From positions 680,001 through 744,000 of the forward strand of contig NZ_CP047242.1 of the NCBI RefSeq assembly GCF_009856605.1: a stretch of 64,000 nt of DNA. The letters are read 5' to 3'. Of the stretch, positions 17,240-25,404 are shown piece after piece. Positions within the stretch are counted from its first letter, which is position 1; the number at the start of each line of letters is the position of its first letter. The stretch comes from Trichormus variabilis 0441. GTDB lineage: Bacteria; Cyanobacteriota; Cyanobacteriia; Cyanobacteriales; Nostocaceae. Under the pieces are notes generated by a model. It saw only the letters and a program-made list of their open reading frames with translations. It did not search any database and was not told the DNA's origin. A program made the translations under genes and the position numbers.

Positions 17240-17581
17240 ATGCACGAACTAGGAATTACGCAAAATATCGTAGCCATTGTTAATGAATATGCTCATGGTG
17301 CAAAAGTGCGCCGAGTTTTGCTAGAAATTGGTAAACTTTCAGCTATTATGCCAGATGCGATAAAATTCTGTTTTGATATTTGTAGCCAAGGTACAGTCTT
17401 GGAAGGTGCAGTATTAGAGATTTTGGAGATTCCTGGTTTAGCTAAATGTCGCCAATGTGGTGCAGAAATTGCTTTAGAGAAACCATTTGGAATATGTAAT
17501 TGTGGTAGTGTGCATTTAGATTTAATTACTGGCGAAGAACTGAAAATTAAAGAGATAGAAGTTGAGGAAGTATGTGTGTAA
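17240..17581 (+). CDS. hypA: nickel chaperone HypA
   Basis: The 113-residue metallochaperone that inserts nickel with HypB. The nickel-binding N terminus MHEL is intact. The zinc site is built from Cys70 and Cys73 (CRQC) and Cys86 and Cys88 (CNC): the second pair is CxC where most HypA proteins have CxxC. The stop overlaps hypB by ten bases, indicating translational coupling, and the start lies 18 bp after hypE. Confidence 0.95.
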   Translation: MHELGITQNIVAIVNEYAHGAKVRRVLLEIGKLSAIMPDAIKFCFDICSQGTVLEGAVLEILEIPGLAKCRQCGAEIALEKPFGICNCGSVHLDLITGEELKIKEIEVEEVCV

Positions 17582-18417
17582 CCTGCGGTTGTTCTGATGA
17601 TGCTGACGGCACAATCACTAATTTACAAACAGGTGAGATGGAACATAATCACCATCACCATACCCATAATTTGCCAGATGGTACTGTGATTACTCACTCC
17701 CATCATCACGACAATGAACCATCGCAAATTCATGCAAAAATTCACGGCACAACTATATCTTTAGAACAAGAGATTTTAGGAAAAAATAACCTATTAGCTG
17801 CCCAAAATCGGGGATGGTTTAAAGGTCGAAATATTCTCGCTCTCAATCTAATGAGTTCCCCTGGTGCAGGAAAAACAACTCTTTTAACTCGCACCATTAA
17901 TGATTTAAAACATAAATTACCTATAACCGTCATTGAGGGCGACCAAGAAACAATTAATGATGCCCAAAAAATTAAAGAAACAGGGTGTCAAGTTGTTCAA
18001 ATTAATACTGGTACAGGCTGTCATTTAGATGCTTCTATGATTGAACGGGGTTTACAACAATTAAACCCACCCATTAACTCAGTTTTAATGATTGAAAATG
18101 TCGGTAATTTAGTTTGTCCAGCATTGTTTGATTTAGGCGAACAGGCAAAAGTTGTCATTCTCTCGGTGACGGAAGGCGAAGATAAACCAATCAAATATCC
18201 CCATATGTTCCGTGCTAGTGAGATTATGATTCTCACTAAAACTGATTTGTTACCTTATGTGCAGTTTGATGTGCAGCGTTGTCTAGAATATGTACAGCAA
18301 GTAAATCCCAATATGCAGGTTTTCCAAGTTTCTGCAACTACAGGTGTGGGATTAGATACTTGGTATCAATGGCTAACGCAGAAAGTAGCCAATTCTCCAC
18401 AACCAGTAGTGATGTAA
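17572..18417 (+). CDS. hypB: nickel-binding GTPase HypB
   Basis: A 281-residue GTPase that delivers nickel to the hydrogenase precursor. It starts MCVTCGC, carries a histidine-rich stretch (residues 24-47, three HHH/HHHH runs) able to store nickel, and then a G domain: P-loop SSPGAGKTT (about 95-103), ENVGNLVCP with the metal-binding cysteine, SVTEGEDKPIKYP and TKTDLLPY. Length and motifs are complete. It is the last hyp gene; 261 bp later the CRISPR array begins. No terminator is evident between them, so read-through into the array is conceivable. Confidence 0.97.
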   Translation: MCVTCGCSDDADGTITNLQTGEMEHNHHHHTHNLPDGTVITHSHHHDNEPSQIHAKIHGTTISLEQEILGKNNLLAAQNRGWFKGRNILALNLMSSPGAGKTTLLTRTINDLKHKLPITVIEGDQETINDAQKIKETGCQVVQINTGTGCHLDASMIERGLQQLNPPINSVLMIENVGNLVCPALFDLGEQAKVVILSVTEGEDKPIKYPHMFRASEIMILTKTDLLPYVQFDVQRCLEYVQQVNPNMQVFQVSATTGVGLDTWYQWLTQKVANSPQPVVM

Positions 18418-18678
18418 GCAGTAACTTTGCGTCAACCCATAGATGTTTTTCCAAACTTATGAGATTTTCTGCTGGAAAAGCTTATCCCCTATGGGTTTGA
18501 AGTGGTTTTGACTCGCTATGAGGTTGACGCAATCACCAAATCTCTTACAGTCACTGATTTCCACATATTTTTTAGGTACTACCTCTTGACAAAGCGATCG
18601 CTCAACAGCTACCTTAGTCACAAGTTCACGCAACCGCACCTTGAAAACCAAATATATCAAGCTTTCCATGCCTGAGCC
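18418..18678 (+). promoter_or_regulatory. candidate CRISPR leader
   Basis: The 261 bp between hypB and the first repeat. Because the repeats end in ATTGAAAC (the usual 5' handle of mature crRNA), the array should be read rightwards and this side should be the leader. It contains an interrupted inverted repeat: TTGCGTCAAC (18427-18436) with GTTGACGCAA (18523-18532), and inside it CCCATAG (18436-18442) with CTATGGG (18489-18495). A HIP1 site lies at 18596-18603. Confidence 0.5.
18457..18669 (-). CDS. small unidentified ORF antiparallel to the CRISPR leader
   Basis: A 70-residue frame starting MESLIYLVFKVRLREL at 18669 and ending at 18457. Its composition is protein-like (VAVERSLCQEVVPKKYVEIS, then NLIASQNHFKPIGDKLF), but the start lies only ten bases from the first repeat and no ribosome binding site is clear. 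It may be a decayed gene fragment caught between hypB and the array. I cannot name a family. Confidence 0.3.
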   Translation of the reverse strand: MESLIYLVFKVRLRELVTKVAVERSLCQEVVPKKYVEISDCKRFGDCVNLIASQNHFKPIGDKLFQQKIS

Positions 18679-21097
18679 ATTGCAATTAACTAAAATCCCT
18701 ATCAGGGATTGAAACATACCTAGATTCCCACCGAATACAATCCAATTGATTGCAATTAACTAAAATCCCTATCAGGGATTGAAACAATTCATTAAGCCTA
18801 GACGATCTTGTCTGCACTCGATATTGCAATTAACTAAAATCCCTATCAGGGATTGAAACGATGAGCTAATTTCCAATGCCAGTCTTTACGACGGTTGGCG
18901 ATGATTGCAATTAACTAAAATCCCTATCAGGGATTGAAACAGCAATTCTCAAATCAGCCCGCCACAAGCAATTTATTGCAATTAACTAAAATCCCTATCA
19001 GGGATTGAAACGTCAATTGGTTTAAGTTGTAGCACTCCTATCTTATATTGCAATTAACTAAAATCCCTATCAGGGATTGAAACATCGCAAGAGATGTAAC
19101 GCCTAAGAGTAAAAAAGAATTGCAATTAACTAAAATCCCTATCAGGGATTGAAACGTAAAAATCATGATTTTTACTATTGAAAAAATCCTGATTGCAATT
19201 AACTAAAATCCCTATCAGGGATTGAAACCAATTTAACTTATTTGATAGTGATATCTATCGGTATATAATTGCAATTAACTAAAATCCCTATCAGGGATTG
19301 AAACAAAGAAGTTGCAAGTAGAGCTAATTTAGCAATCACATTGCAATTAACTAAAATCCCTATCAGGGATTGAAACACTATGTATGGGGGTGAATATTAG
19401 TGGCATTTCGTCCACCCATTGCAATTAACTAAAATCCCTATCAGGGATTGAAACACTATTCTCTGCCGCTAAATCAAAAACAGAGCTAATTGCAATTAAC
19501 TAAAATCCCTATCAGGGATTGAAACCAACTTACTGGGACAACCGCAGCAACCACCTTAATATTGCAATTAACTAAAATCCCTATCAGGGATTGAAACGAG
19601 TTGGTTCGACTGATAGTTGATTTGAACAAGATTGCAATTAACTAAAATCCCTATCAGGGATTGAAACGCACCTGAGATGACGCAAGCAGCAAAGGCAAGC
19701 ATTGCAATTAACTAAAATCCCTATCAGGGATTGAAACAAAGTTGGTTCCGCCATAAAACTGATTTTTGAATTGCAATTAACTAAAATCCCTATCAGGGAT
19801 TGAAACGGGAACGCGCCCTTAAGGTTTATGAAATTGTCTAATTGCAATTAACTAAAATCCCTATCAGGGATTGAAACTAAATCGGTCGAGCTAGTAACGC
19901 TTCGGCTTGCATTGCAATTAACTAAAATCCCTATCAGGGATTGAAACAGTGGTATCTTTGGCACAATCTTCAGGATTGTCGATTGCAATTAACTAAAATC
20001 CCTATCAGGGATTGAAACCGAGTTACCGCCCCTTTAATCGGTAGGGACAGGATTGCAATTAACTAAAATCCCTATCAGGGATTGAAACGGAATCAGGGAA
20101 AGGGTTAGGACCTGCAAGATTATTGCAATTAACTAAAATCCCTATCAGGGATTGAAACAGCGAATTAACACTTTATTAACCTTCTCTATTTGTATTGCAA
20201 TTAACTAAAATCCCTATCAGGGATTGAAACTAAATTCCTTAGCTAAATCCAATAAGGCCAAGGAAATTGCAATTAACTAAAATCCCTATCAGGGATTGAA
20301 ACTATGGAATCCTGGCAACCTACGGGCTGAGGAATATTGCAATTAACTAAAATCCCTATCAGGGATTGAAACAGAAGACGGGGAGGAGGAGAAATGCAAG
20401 CTAAAACGATTGCAATTAACTAAAATCCCTATCAGGGATTGAAACCTGGATATTTATCCAAATGCCGATCCTCTATCGAATTGCAATTAACTAAAATCCC
20501 TATCAGGGATTGAAACAGCTGCGCGACATCGCCAAGTATTACAAAATCCATTGCAATTAACTAAAATCCCTATCAGGGATTGAAACCTAGCGATCGCCGC
20601 CGCCTTTACCCCTTCTAAATATTGCAATTAACTAAAATCCCTATCAGGGATTGAAACCCTATACAGGGTTCACAAACACTATCCAATCTAGGGATTGCAA
20701 TTAACTAAAATCCCTATCAGGGATTGAAACAAAAAATCCAAAAGGGCATATATCTCTTTGTATCGATTCGATATTGCAATTAACTAAAATCCCTATCAGG
20801 GATTGAAACAAGTAAGCCAATACTGAAGTTTTCGTGTTATATTATTGCAATTAACTAAAATCCCTATCAGGGATTGAAACCAACCCAGAATCGGCTTATC
20901 ATACACCAGAGATAAATTGCAATTAACTAAAATCCCTATCAGGGATTGAAACTCCTTAATTGACTCTAAAGCACTATATACAATATCAAATTGCAATTAA
21001 CTAAAATCCCTATCAGGGATTGAAACGCAACATTCGTTTCTACAATAATATTGGTGTAGCATTGCAATTAACTAAAATCCCTATCAGGGATTGAAAC
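18679..21097 (+). CRISPR. CRISPR array, 34 identical 37-bp repeats and 33 spacers, no cas genes nearby
   Basis: The repeat begins ATTGCAATTAACTAAA and ends CAGGGATTGAAAC (37 bp). AATCCCT and AGGGATT within it form a 7-bp stem with an ATC loop. All 34 copies read identical by eye, including the last (21061-21097). Spacers are 32-44 nt, mostly 33-36; the longest (44) is at 18860-18903. Spacer 19156-19191 starts with a 20-bp perfect palindrome (GTAAAAATCATGATTTTTAC). Spacer 20587-20620 contains a HIP1 octamer. The ATTGAAAC end fits type I/III systems of cyanobacteria. No cas1, cas2, cas6 or effector gene lies in the window, so processing must be supplied from elsewhere. Confidence 0.99.
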
Positions 21098-21276
21098 GTA
21101 GGAAAAAATAGATTTGTTGTACTCGCAACATTGAGTTCCAATTAATACAACGCGAATCCTTAGCCCCTAAAATCGAGAAATATTGCAACTCTTCATCAAA
21201 AAGCAATAACAAAGCAACAAAACTGTCATAAATGCTATCTAAAGTAATAATAAACATAGTTTCCTCGCTCAAGGCC

Positions 21277-22518
21277 ATGCAAAACCAAGTACACGATGAA
21301 TCTCAACCCTTAAATCCTAAAAACCAGAATCACGCACCTTGGAAAAAAGCGGCTGCATCTCTATCACTAGTACTGCTGGGATCTGGTATGACTTTAGCTG
21401 GTGGATATTTAGCAGGAAACCAGCAACAATTGGCACAAAAAGCATCTGACTTGGCCGTGAGCCGAGTAGATGCAGCACCGCCATTAGGAAATAACACAGA
21501 CCCCAACTTTGTAACTCAAGTAGTACAGAAAGTTGGGCCGGCTGTTGTGCGTATTGAAGCGTCTCGGACTGTCACATCTCGATTACCAGCCGAATTTAAC
21601 GATCCATTTTTCCGTCGCTTCTTCGGTTCCCAACTACCTCAACAACAAGAGAGAGTACAACGGGGTACTGGTTCCGGGTTTCTTATTAGTGCTGATGGTA
21701 GTATTCTTACCAATGCTCACGTTGTTGATGGTGCAGATACGGTGCGAGTCATCCTCAAAGATGGGCGCAGTTTTCAGGGTAAGGTATTAGGTACAGATAA
21801 TTTAACAGATGTAGCTGTTGTCAAAATTCAGGCAAATAACTTGCCGACCTTAGCAGTGGGTAATTCTGACCAATTACAACCTGGACAATGGGCGATCGCT
21901 ATTGGTAATCCTTTAGGTTTAGATAACACCGTCACCACAGGTATAATTAGTGCAACTGGACGTACCAGCAATCAAATTGGCGCACCAGATAAGCGTGTAG
22001 AATATATTCAAACTGACGCAGCAATTAATCCAGGTAACTCTGGTGGCCCCTTGCTGAACTATCGTGGTGAAGTTATTGGGATGAATACCGCCATTATTCA
22101 AGGCGCGCAGGGTCTAGGTTTTGCCATCCCTATCAAAACAGCACAGCGTATTTCTAATCAACTTATAGCCACAGGTAAAGTACAGCATCCTTACCTGGGT
22201 ATTCAAATGGTAGGATTAACACCCCAAGTCAGACAAAACATTAACTCTGACCCCAATAGTGGTTTGAGTGTTGATACAGACAAGGGTGTTTTAGTGGTCA
22301 GAGTCATGCCAAATTCGCCAGCCGCAAGAGCAGGGTTACGCGCTGGCGATGTTATTCAAAAGCTGAACGGCCAATCTGTTACGGATGCTAGTAATGTACA
22401 AAGAGCCGTAGAGAACGCTCAAGTCGGTGGACAATTGCAGCTAGAATTATGGCGCAATGGTCGAAATGTTAACTTAGCTGTACAAGCAGGCGCTTTCCCG
22501 ACTCAACAGGTGGAATAG
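21277..22518 (+). CDS. HtrA/DegP-type trypsin-like serine protease with PDZ domain
   Basis: A membrane-anchored or periplasmic quality-control protease, 413 residues from ATG 21277. That start has AAGG just upstream and yields a basic N terminus followed by a hydrophobic segment (about 22-43, ASLSLVLLGSGMTLAGGYL) acting as signal anchor; a longer frame from 21232 adds 15 unlikely residues. The catalytic triad is His148 (TNAHVVDG), Asp178 (LTDVAVVKI) and Ser255 (GNSGGPLLN). One PDZ domain follows (about 310-400, GVLVVRVMPNSPAARAGLRAGDVIQKLNG). The single PDZ domain fits the cyanobacterial HhoA/HhoB/HtrA group; which member cannot be decided. The 179 bp after the array must contain its promoter. 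Confidence 0.95.
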   Translation: MQNQVHDESQPLNPKNQNHAPWKKAAASLSLVLLGSGMTLAGGYLAGNQQQLAQKASDLAVSRVDAAPPLGNNTDPNFVTQVVQKVGPAVVRIEASRTVTSRLPAEFNDPFFRRFFGSQLPQQQERVQRGTGSGFLISADGSILTNAHVVDGADTVRVILKDGRSFQGKVLGTDNLTDVAVVKIQANNLPTLAVGNSDQLQPGQWAIAIGNPLGLDNTVTTGIISATGRTSNQIGAPDKRVEYIQTDAAINPGNSGGPLLNYRGEVIGMNTAIIQGAQGLGFAIPIKTAQRISNQLIATGKVQHPYLGIQMVGLTPQVRQNINSDPNSGLSVDTDKGVLVVRVMPNSPAARAGLRAGDVIQKLNGQSVTDASNVQRAVENAQVGGQLQLELWRNGRNVNLAVQAGAFPTQQVE

Positions 22519-22630
22519 GGGTTTAGGGGTTTAGGGGTTTAGGGGTTTAGGGGTTCAAAGCTGTTAAACTCTTACACCCTCACACCCTCACACCCTCATA
22601 CCCTCATACCCTCATACCCTCATACCCCTA
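22519..22630. repeat. GGGGTTTA and ACACCCTC/ATACCCTC short tandem repeats
   Basis: Directly after the protease stop come four to five copies of a GGGGTTTA-type octamer (22517-22555), then about seven ACACCCTC/ATACCCTC octamers (22571-22627). This is intergenic low-complexity DNA between convergent genes. Confidence 0.8.
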
Positions 22631-22639
22631 ATCCTTCAA

Positions 22640-23011
22640 CTAACGTACTAATAAATATCTGAAACCAATGGCTAACAAAAAGATGCCGTATAGTTTTTTC
22701 ATGGTTTCGCTCGTAATAAATGGCTGATTGGCAAACATCGCGCCAAATAAGTTGCCAACTAATAAGCCTACTGCAATAATCACAGCATATTTAAAATTAA
22801 TATTGCCGCTACGATGATAAACAGCTGCTCCTAAAAGCCCAATGGGTAAGATTTGGGCTGCAATAGACGTACCAGTGGCAAATTTTTGATCAAGCCCCAT
22901 TAATAGAACCATTGCTGGAACCATAATTGCGCCACCACCAATGCCAAACATTCCTCCAGCAACACCAGCAGCCAGTCCAATTAGCAACAGTTGTACAAGT
23001 AAATTAGACAT
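22640..23011 (-). CDS. half-size TSUP (TauE/SafE) membrane transporter
   Basis: A 123-residue membrane protein with the TSUP glycine motif near the N terminus (GLAAGVAGGMFGIGGGAIMVPAMVLLMG), followed by TGTSIAAQILPIGLLGAAVYHRSG and two more hydrophobic segments. About four helices are present, half the usual 240-270 residues. The C terminus (FLLAIGFRYLLVR) looks natural, so it may be a real half-transporter that dimerises. Family members export or import sulfur-containing anions; the substrate here is unknown. Confidence 0.85.
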   Translation of the reverse strand: MSNLLVQLLLIGLAAGVAGGMFGIGGGAIMVPAMVLLMGLDQKFATGTSIAAQILPIGLLGAAVYHRSGNINFKYAVIIAVGLLVGNLFGAMFANQPFITSETMKKLYGIFLLAIGFRYLLVR

Positions 23012-23083
23012 ACAAACGTGTAATTTCTCTGTGAATTACAAATAATTTTAGGTGAAAAGATTGGTTGATAAATAGGAGGATTT

Positions 23084-24058
23084 CTAATTTATTATTACTT
23101 TCATAGCTTTCTCAAACAATTTTTTCGGTAGTAAACCATGCACACCTTTATTGGGACTGTTGACAACTTGAGTGATACGAAAATTCACCGCTAAACTACA
23201 CAAAACATAAGCATCTTCTGGAGATAAATTGACGAAATGTTCCAGAAAATCAATCATATTTTTGAGGGCTTGTTCTAATGCTGCATCTAAAGTTGGTGCA
23301 AACCCCATTGTGATGATATCAGTGGGCGTTTCTGCAATGGGTGTAGTGAAGTGCAAATCCTTACGCAGGGTTAACTGGATACGGCCATTCATGGAAGTTT
23401 CAATCGCCGTCACATTAACTTCGCCATCCCCCTGGGCTGAATGTCCGTCACCAAGGGAAAATAAGCCGCCAGGGACAAATATCGGCAAAAATATGCGAGA
23501 GCCTGCTTGAAGTTCACGGTTGTCTATGTTACCGCCATAATAGCCAGGGGGAACGGATGACCGAGAATCTTCTGGGGTAGCGACACCAAGGATACCAAAA
23601 AAAGGCTTGAGGGGAATTTTAATCCCGCTATTGAGAGGGAATTCCGCAGTGTTATTAGCTAAATCTAAGGGAATAAATCTCAAAGCTGGTTGAGTAAACT
23701 GATTGGGTAAGGCTCCCCAACCTGAACGAATTGCATTAAACCCAACAGGTAAACTAGGTGCGATCGCCTCTAATTGTACTTCTAAAACATCCCCTGGTTC
23801 AGCATCCTTGACATAAATTGGCCCGGTCAGTAGATGCGGCCCGGCGGCAATTTTGCGTTCCGGTGACAAATTTTGGCAGATATCCAAAAATTCTGGTGTG
23901 AGAAACTCTGGTGGTGCTTTATCGTAAATGTAATAACCTGTGTAAGTTTCTACATCAATGGTGTCACCAGACTCAACTTTTATTGCTGGTTCTAATAAAT
24001 TGGAGAAACCGCCTAAATGTACTGTTGATGTGGTGGCTTTAAGGATGTGATGAGTCAT
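23084..24058 (-). CDS. acetamidase/formamidase family amidohydrolase
   Basis: A 324-residue enzyme of the FmdA/AmdA family, which hydrolyses short amides to ammonia and the acid. Family signatures: MTHHILKATTSTVHLGGFSN at the start, GPHLLTGPIYVKDAEPGDVLEVQ, the metal-site segment LGDGHSAQGDGEVNVTAIETSM and ALKNMIDFLEHFVNLSPEDAYVLCSLAVNFRI. The length is normal. It could release nitrogen from formamide, in line with the urease accessory genes elsewhere in the window, but the link is loose. It lies 72 bp from the TSUP gene on the same strand. Confidence 0.92.
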   Translation of the reverse strand: MTHHILKATTSTVHLGGFSNLLEPAIKVESGDTIDVETYTGYYIYDKAPPEFLTPEFLDICQNLSPERKIAAGPHLLTGPIYVKDAEPGDVLEVQLEAIAPSLPVGFNAIRSGWGALPNQFTQPALRFIPLDLANNTAEFPLNSGIKIPLKPFFGILGVATPEDSRSSVPPGYYGGNIDNRELQAGSRIFLPIFVPGGLFSLGDGHSAQGDGEVNVTAIETSMNGRIQLTLRKDLHFTTPIAETPTDIITMGFAPTLDAALEQALKNMIDFLEHFVNLSPEDAYVLCSLAVNFRITQVVNSPNKGVHGLLPKKLFEKAMKVIIN

Positions 24059-24147
24059 CGCCGCTATGCTATTTATTCAGTATTATTGCTTAGAATAGCG
24101 AGCTTATGATTTTTTATGCAATCATCAACAAAAACGACTCATATTTC

Positions 24148-25314
24148 ATACTAAATTGGGAAAGGAAGTATTAATTGAATAACTGAGGTCAAATTTGGCA
24201 AATCCAATCAAACCCAACCTTGCCATGAACAATTTGAGGGTGAGACATTAACCATTGACAACGAGAAATTAACACAGTTTCTAGTTCATCGAGAGTAGAA
24301 AACATCTGATTAGCAACAGCTTCACGTAGAAGCGACCAAACACACTCAGTCGGTTGGAGTTGAGGTGTATAAGCAGGCAGAGGAAACAGAATGATACCAG
24401 CTGGCAACATTAATTGTTTACTGGTATGCCAACCAGCTTGATCAACAAGCAAAACAATGATTTTGTGATGATGAGGATTGACTTCAGCGGCAAAAGCATC
24501 TAAAGCCATTTGCATGACAGCAATGTTGACTCTGGGTAAAATCAAGAAAAAACTCTCGCCAGTAGCTGGATGGACAAATCCATAAGTATAAAGCCATTGG
24601 TAACGAGTGCGATGCACAGCATTGGGACGATGACCTACTGGTGTCCAAACTCGACGGACGATGGGTTTGAGGCCTAATCGAGCTTCATCTTCTGCCCAAA
24701 CTTCAACTGATTTGTGCGGATGGAGGAAACGTAACAATCGCACAAACTCCGTTAACTCAGTTTTAAACATCTGTCTTTGAACAAAAGTTGCCGCCTCAGT
24801 ATGCAGAGGTCGTGGTTGTTGCAGACTAAATCCTAGCCTTTTGAGGTAATCCCAAGCTGTAGTGACATGGAGTGTAATTCCAAACTGTACTCGGATCAAT
24901 TCCCCTACTTTTGGCGCACTCCATAACCCCCCATCTTCTGGTGGTGAAGCTAACCTTTGGCGCAACCACTGTTGTTGCTCGTTTGTGAGTGCAAGTTTTT
25001 TTCCTCCTGGTTTCAGTTTCTGTTGATTGATGATTCCGTTTGCTCCTAGCTTGTTGTATCGCCGCACGATTTTTCTCACCCAGTCCCCTGAGAATCCCAC
25101 AATCTCTGCTACCTTTTGCGCTGACAACTGTGGTTGTTGATTGAGCAATTTAATCACTAACCATCGGGTTTTCTCTTGTGCATCTTCACATCGGCGATAA
25201 CTTTGTTCTATTTCTTCTGTTGATAGATGCTCTGTTAGTTTTATCCTGGGACGTACCATTTTTCTAGCCTTTTTCCCTCTGCTTCAAATGATACTACCTT
25301 TCCCTATTCAGTAT
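24148..25314 (-). mobile_element. complete IS630-family insertion sequence
   Basis: Left end 24148-24179 begins ATACTAAATTGGGAAAGG; the right end (25283-25314) read in reverse begins ATACTGAATAGGGAAAGG. The two 32-bp ends differ at only a few positions. IS630 elements insert at TA and duplicate it; TA dinucleotides at 24149-24150 and 25312-25313 could be that duplication, giving an element of about 1.16 kb. It carries one intact transposase gene. It sits between the formamidase and the Hsp70-like unit without disrupting either. Confidence 0.88.
24189..25259 (-). CDS. IS630-family transposase
   Basis: A 356-residue transposase. The N-terminal winged helix-turn-helix pair (LSAQKVAEIVGFSGDWVRKIV and WSAPKVGELIRVQFGITLHVTTAWDYLKRLGF) binds DNA. 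The DDE catalytic residues are in VWAEDEARLGLKP, IIVLLVDQAGWHTS and LQPTECVWSLLREAV. No frameshift or stop is seen and the full family length is present, so the element may be active. Start at ATG 25259, just inside the right inverted repeat. Confidence 0.95.
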   Translation of the reverse strand: MVRPRIKLTEHLSTEEIEQSYRRCEDAQEKTRWLVIKLLNQQPQLSAQKVAEIVGFSGDWVRKIVRRYNKLGANGIINQQKLKPGGKKLALTNEQQQWLRQRLASPPEDGGLWSAPKVGELIRVQFGITLHVTTAWDYLKRLGFSLQQPRPLHTEAATFVQRQMFKTELTEFVRLLRFLHPHKSVEVWAEDEARLGLKPIVRRVWTPVGHRPNAVHRTRYQWLYTYGFVHPATGESFFLILPRVNIAVMQMALDAFAAEVNPHHHKIIVLLVDQAGWHTSKQLMLPAGIILFPLPAYTPQLQPTECVWSLLREAVANQMFSTLDELETVLISRCQWLMSHPQIVHGKVGFDWICQI

Positions 25315-25404
25315 CATAAGTATTTGTGGCTGTTCAAAGATGATTTATAAAGTAAACATTAATCCCTATAACAGTTACACAAGCAAATTGACAATTTAGA
25401 TACA

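Noticed and set aside
19638..20996. Minus-strand frames within the CRISPR array
   Set aside because: They contain the translated repeat (FQSLIGILVNCN) again and again and are array artefacts.
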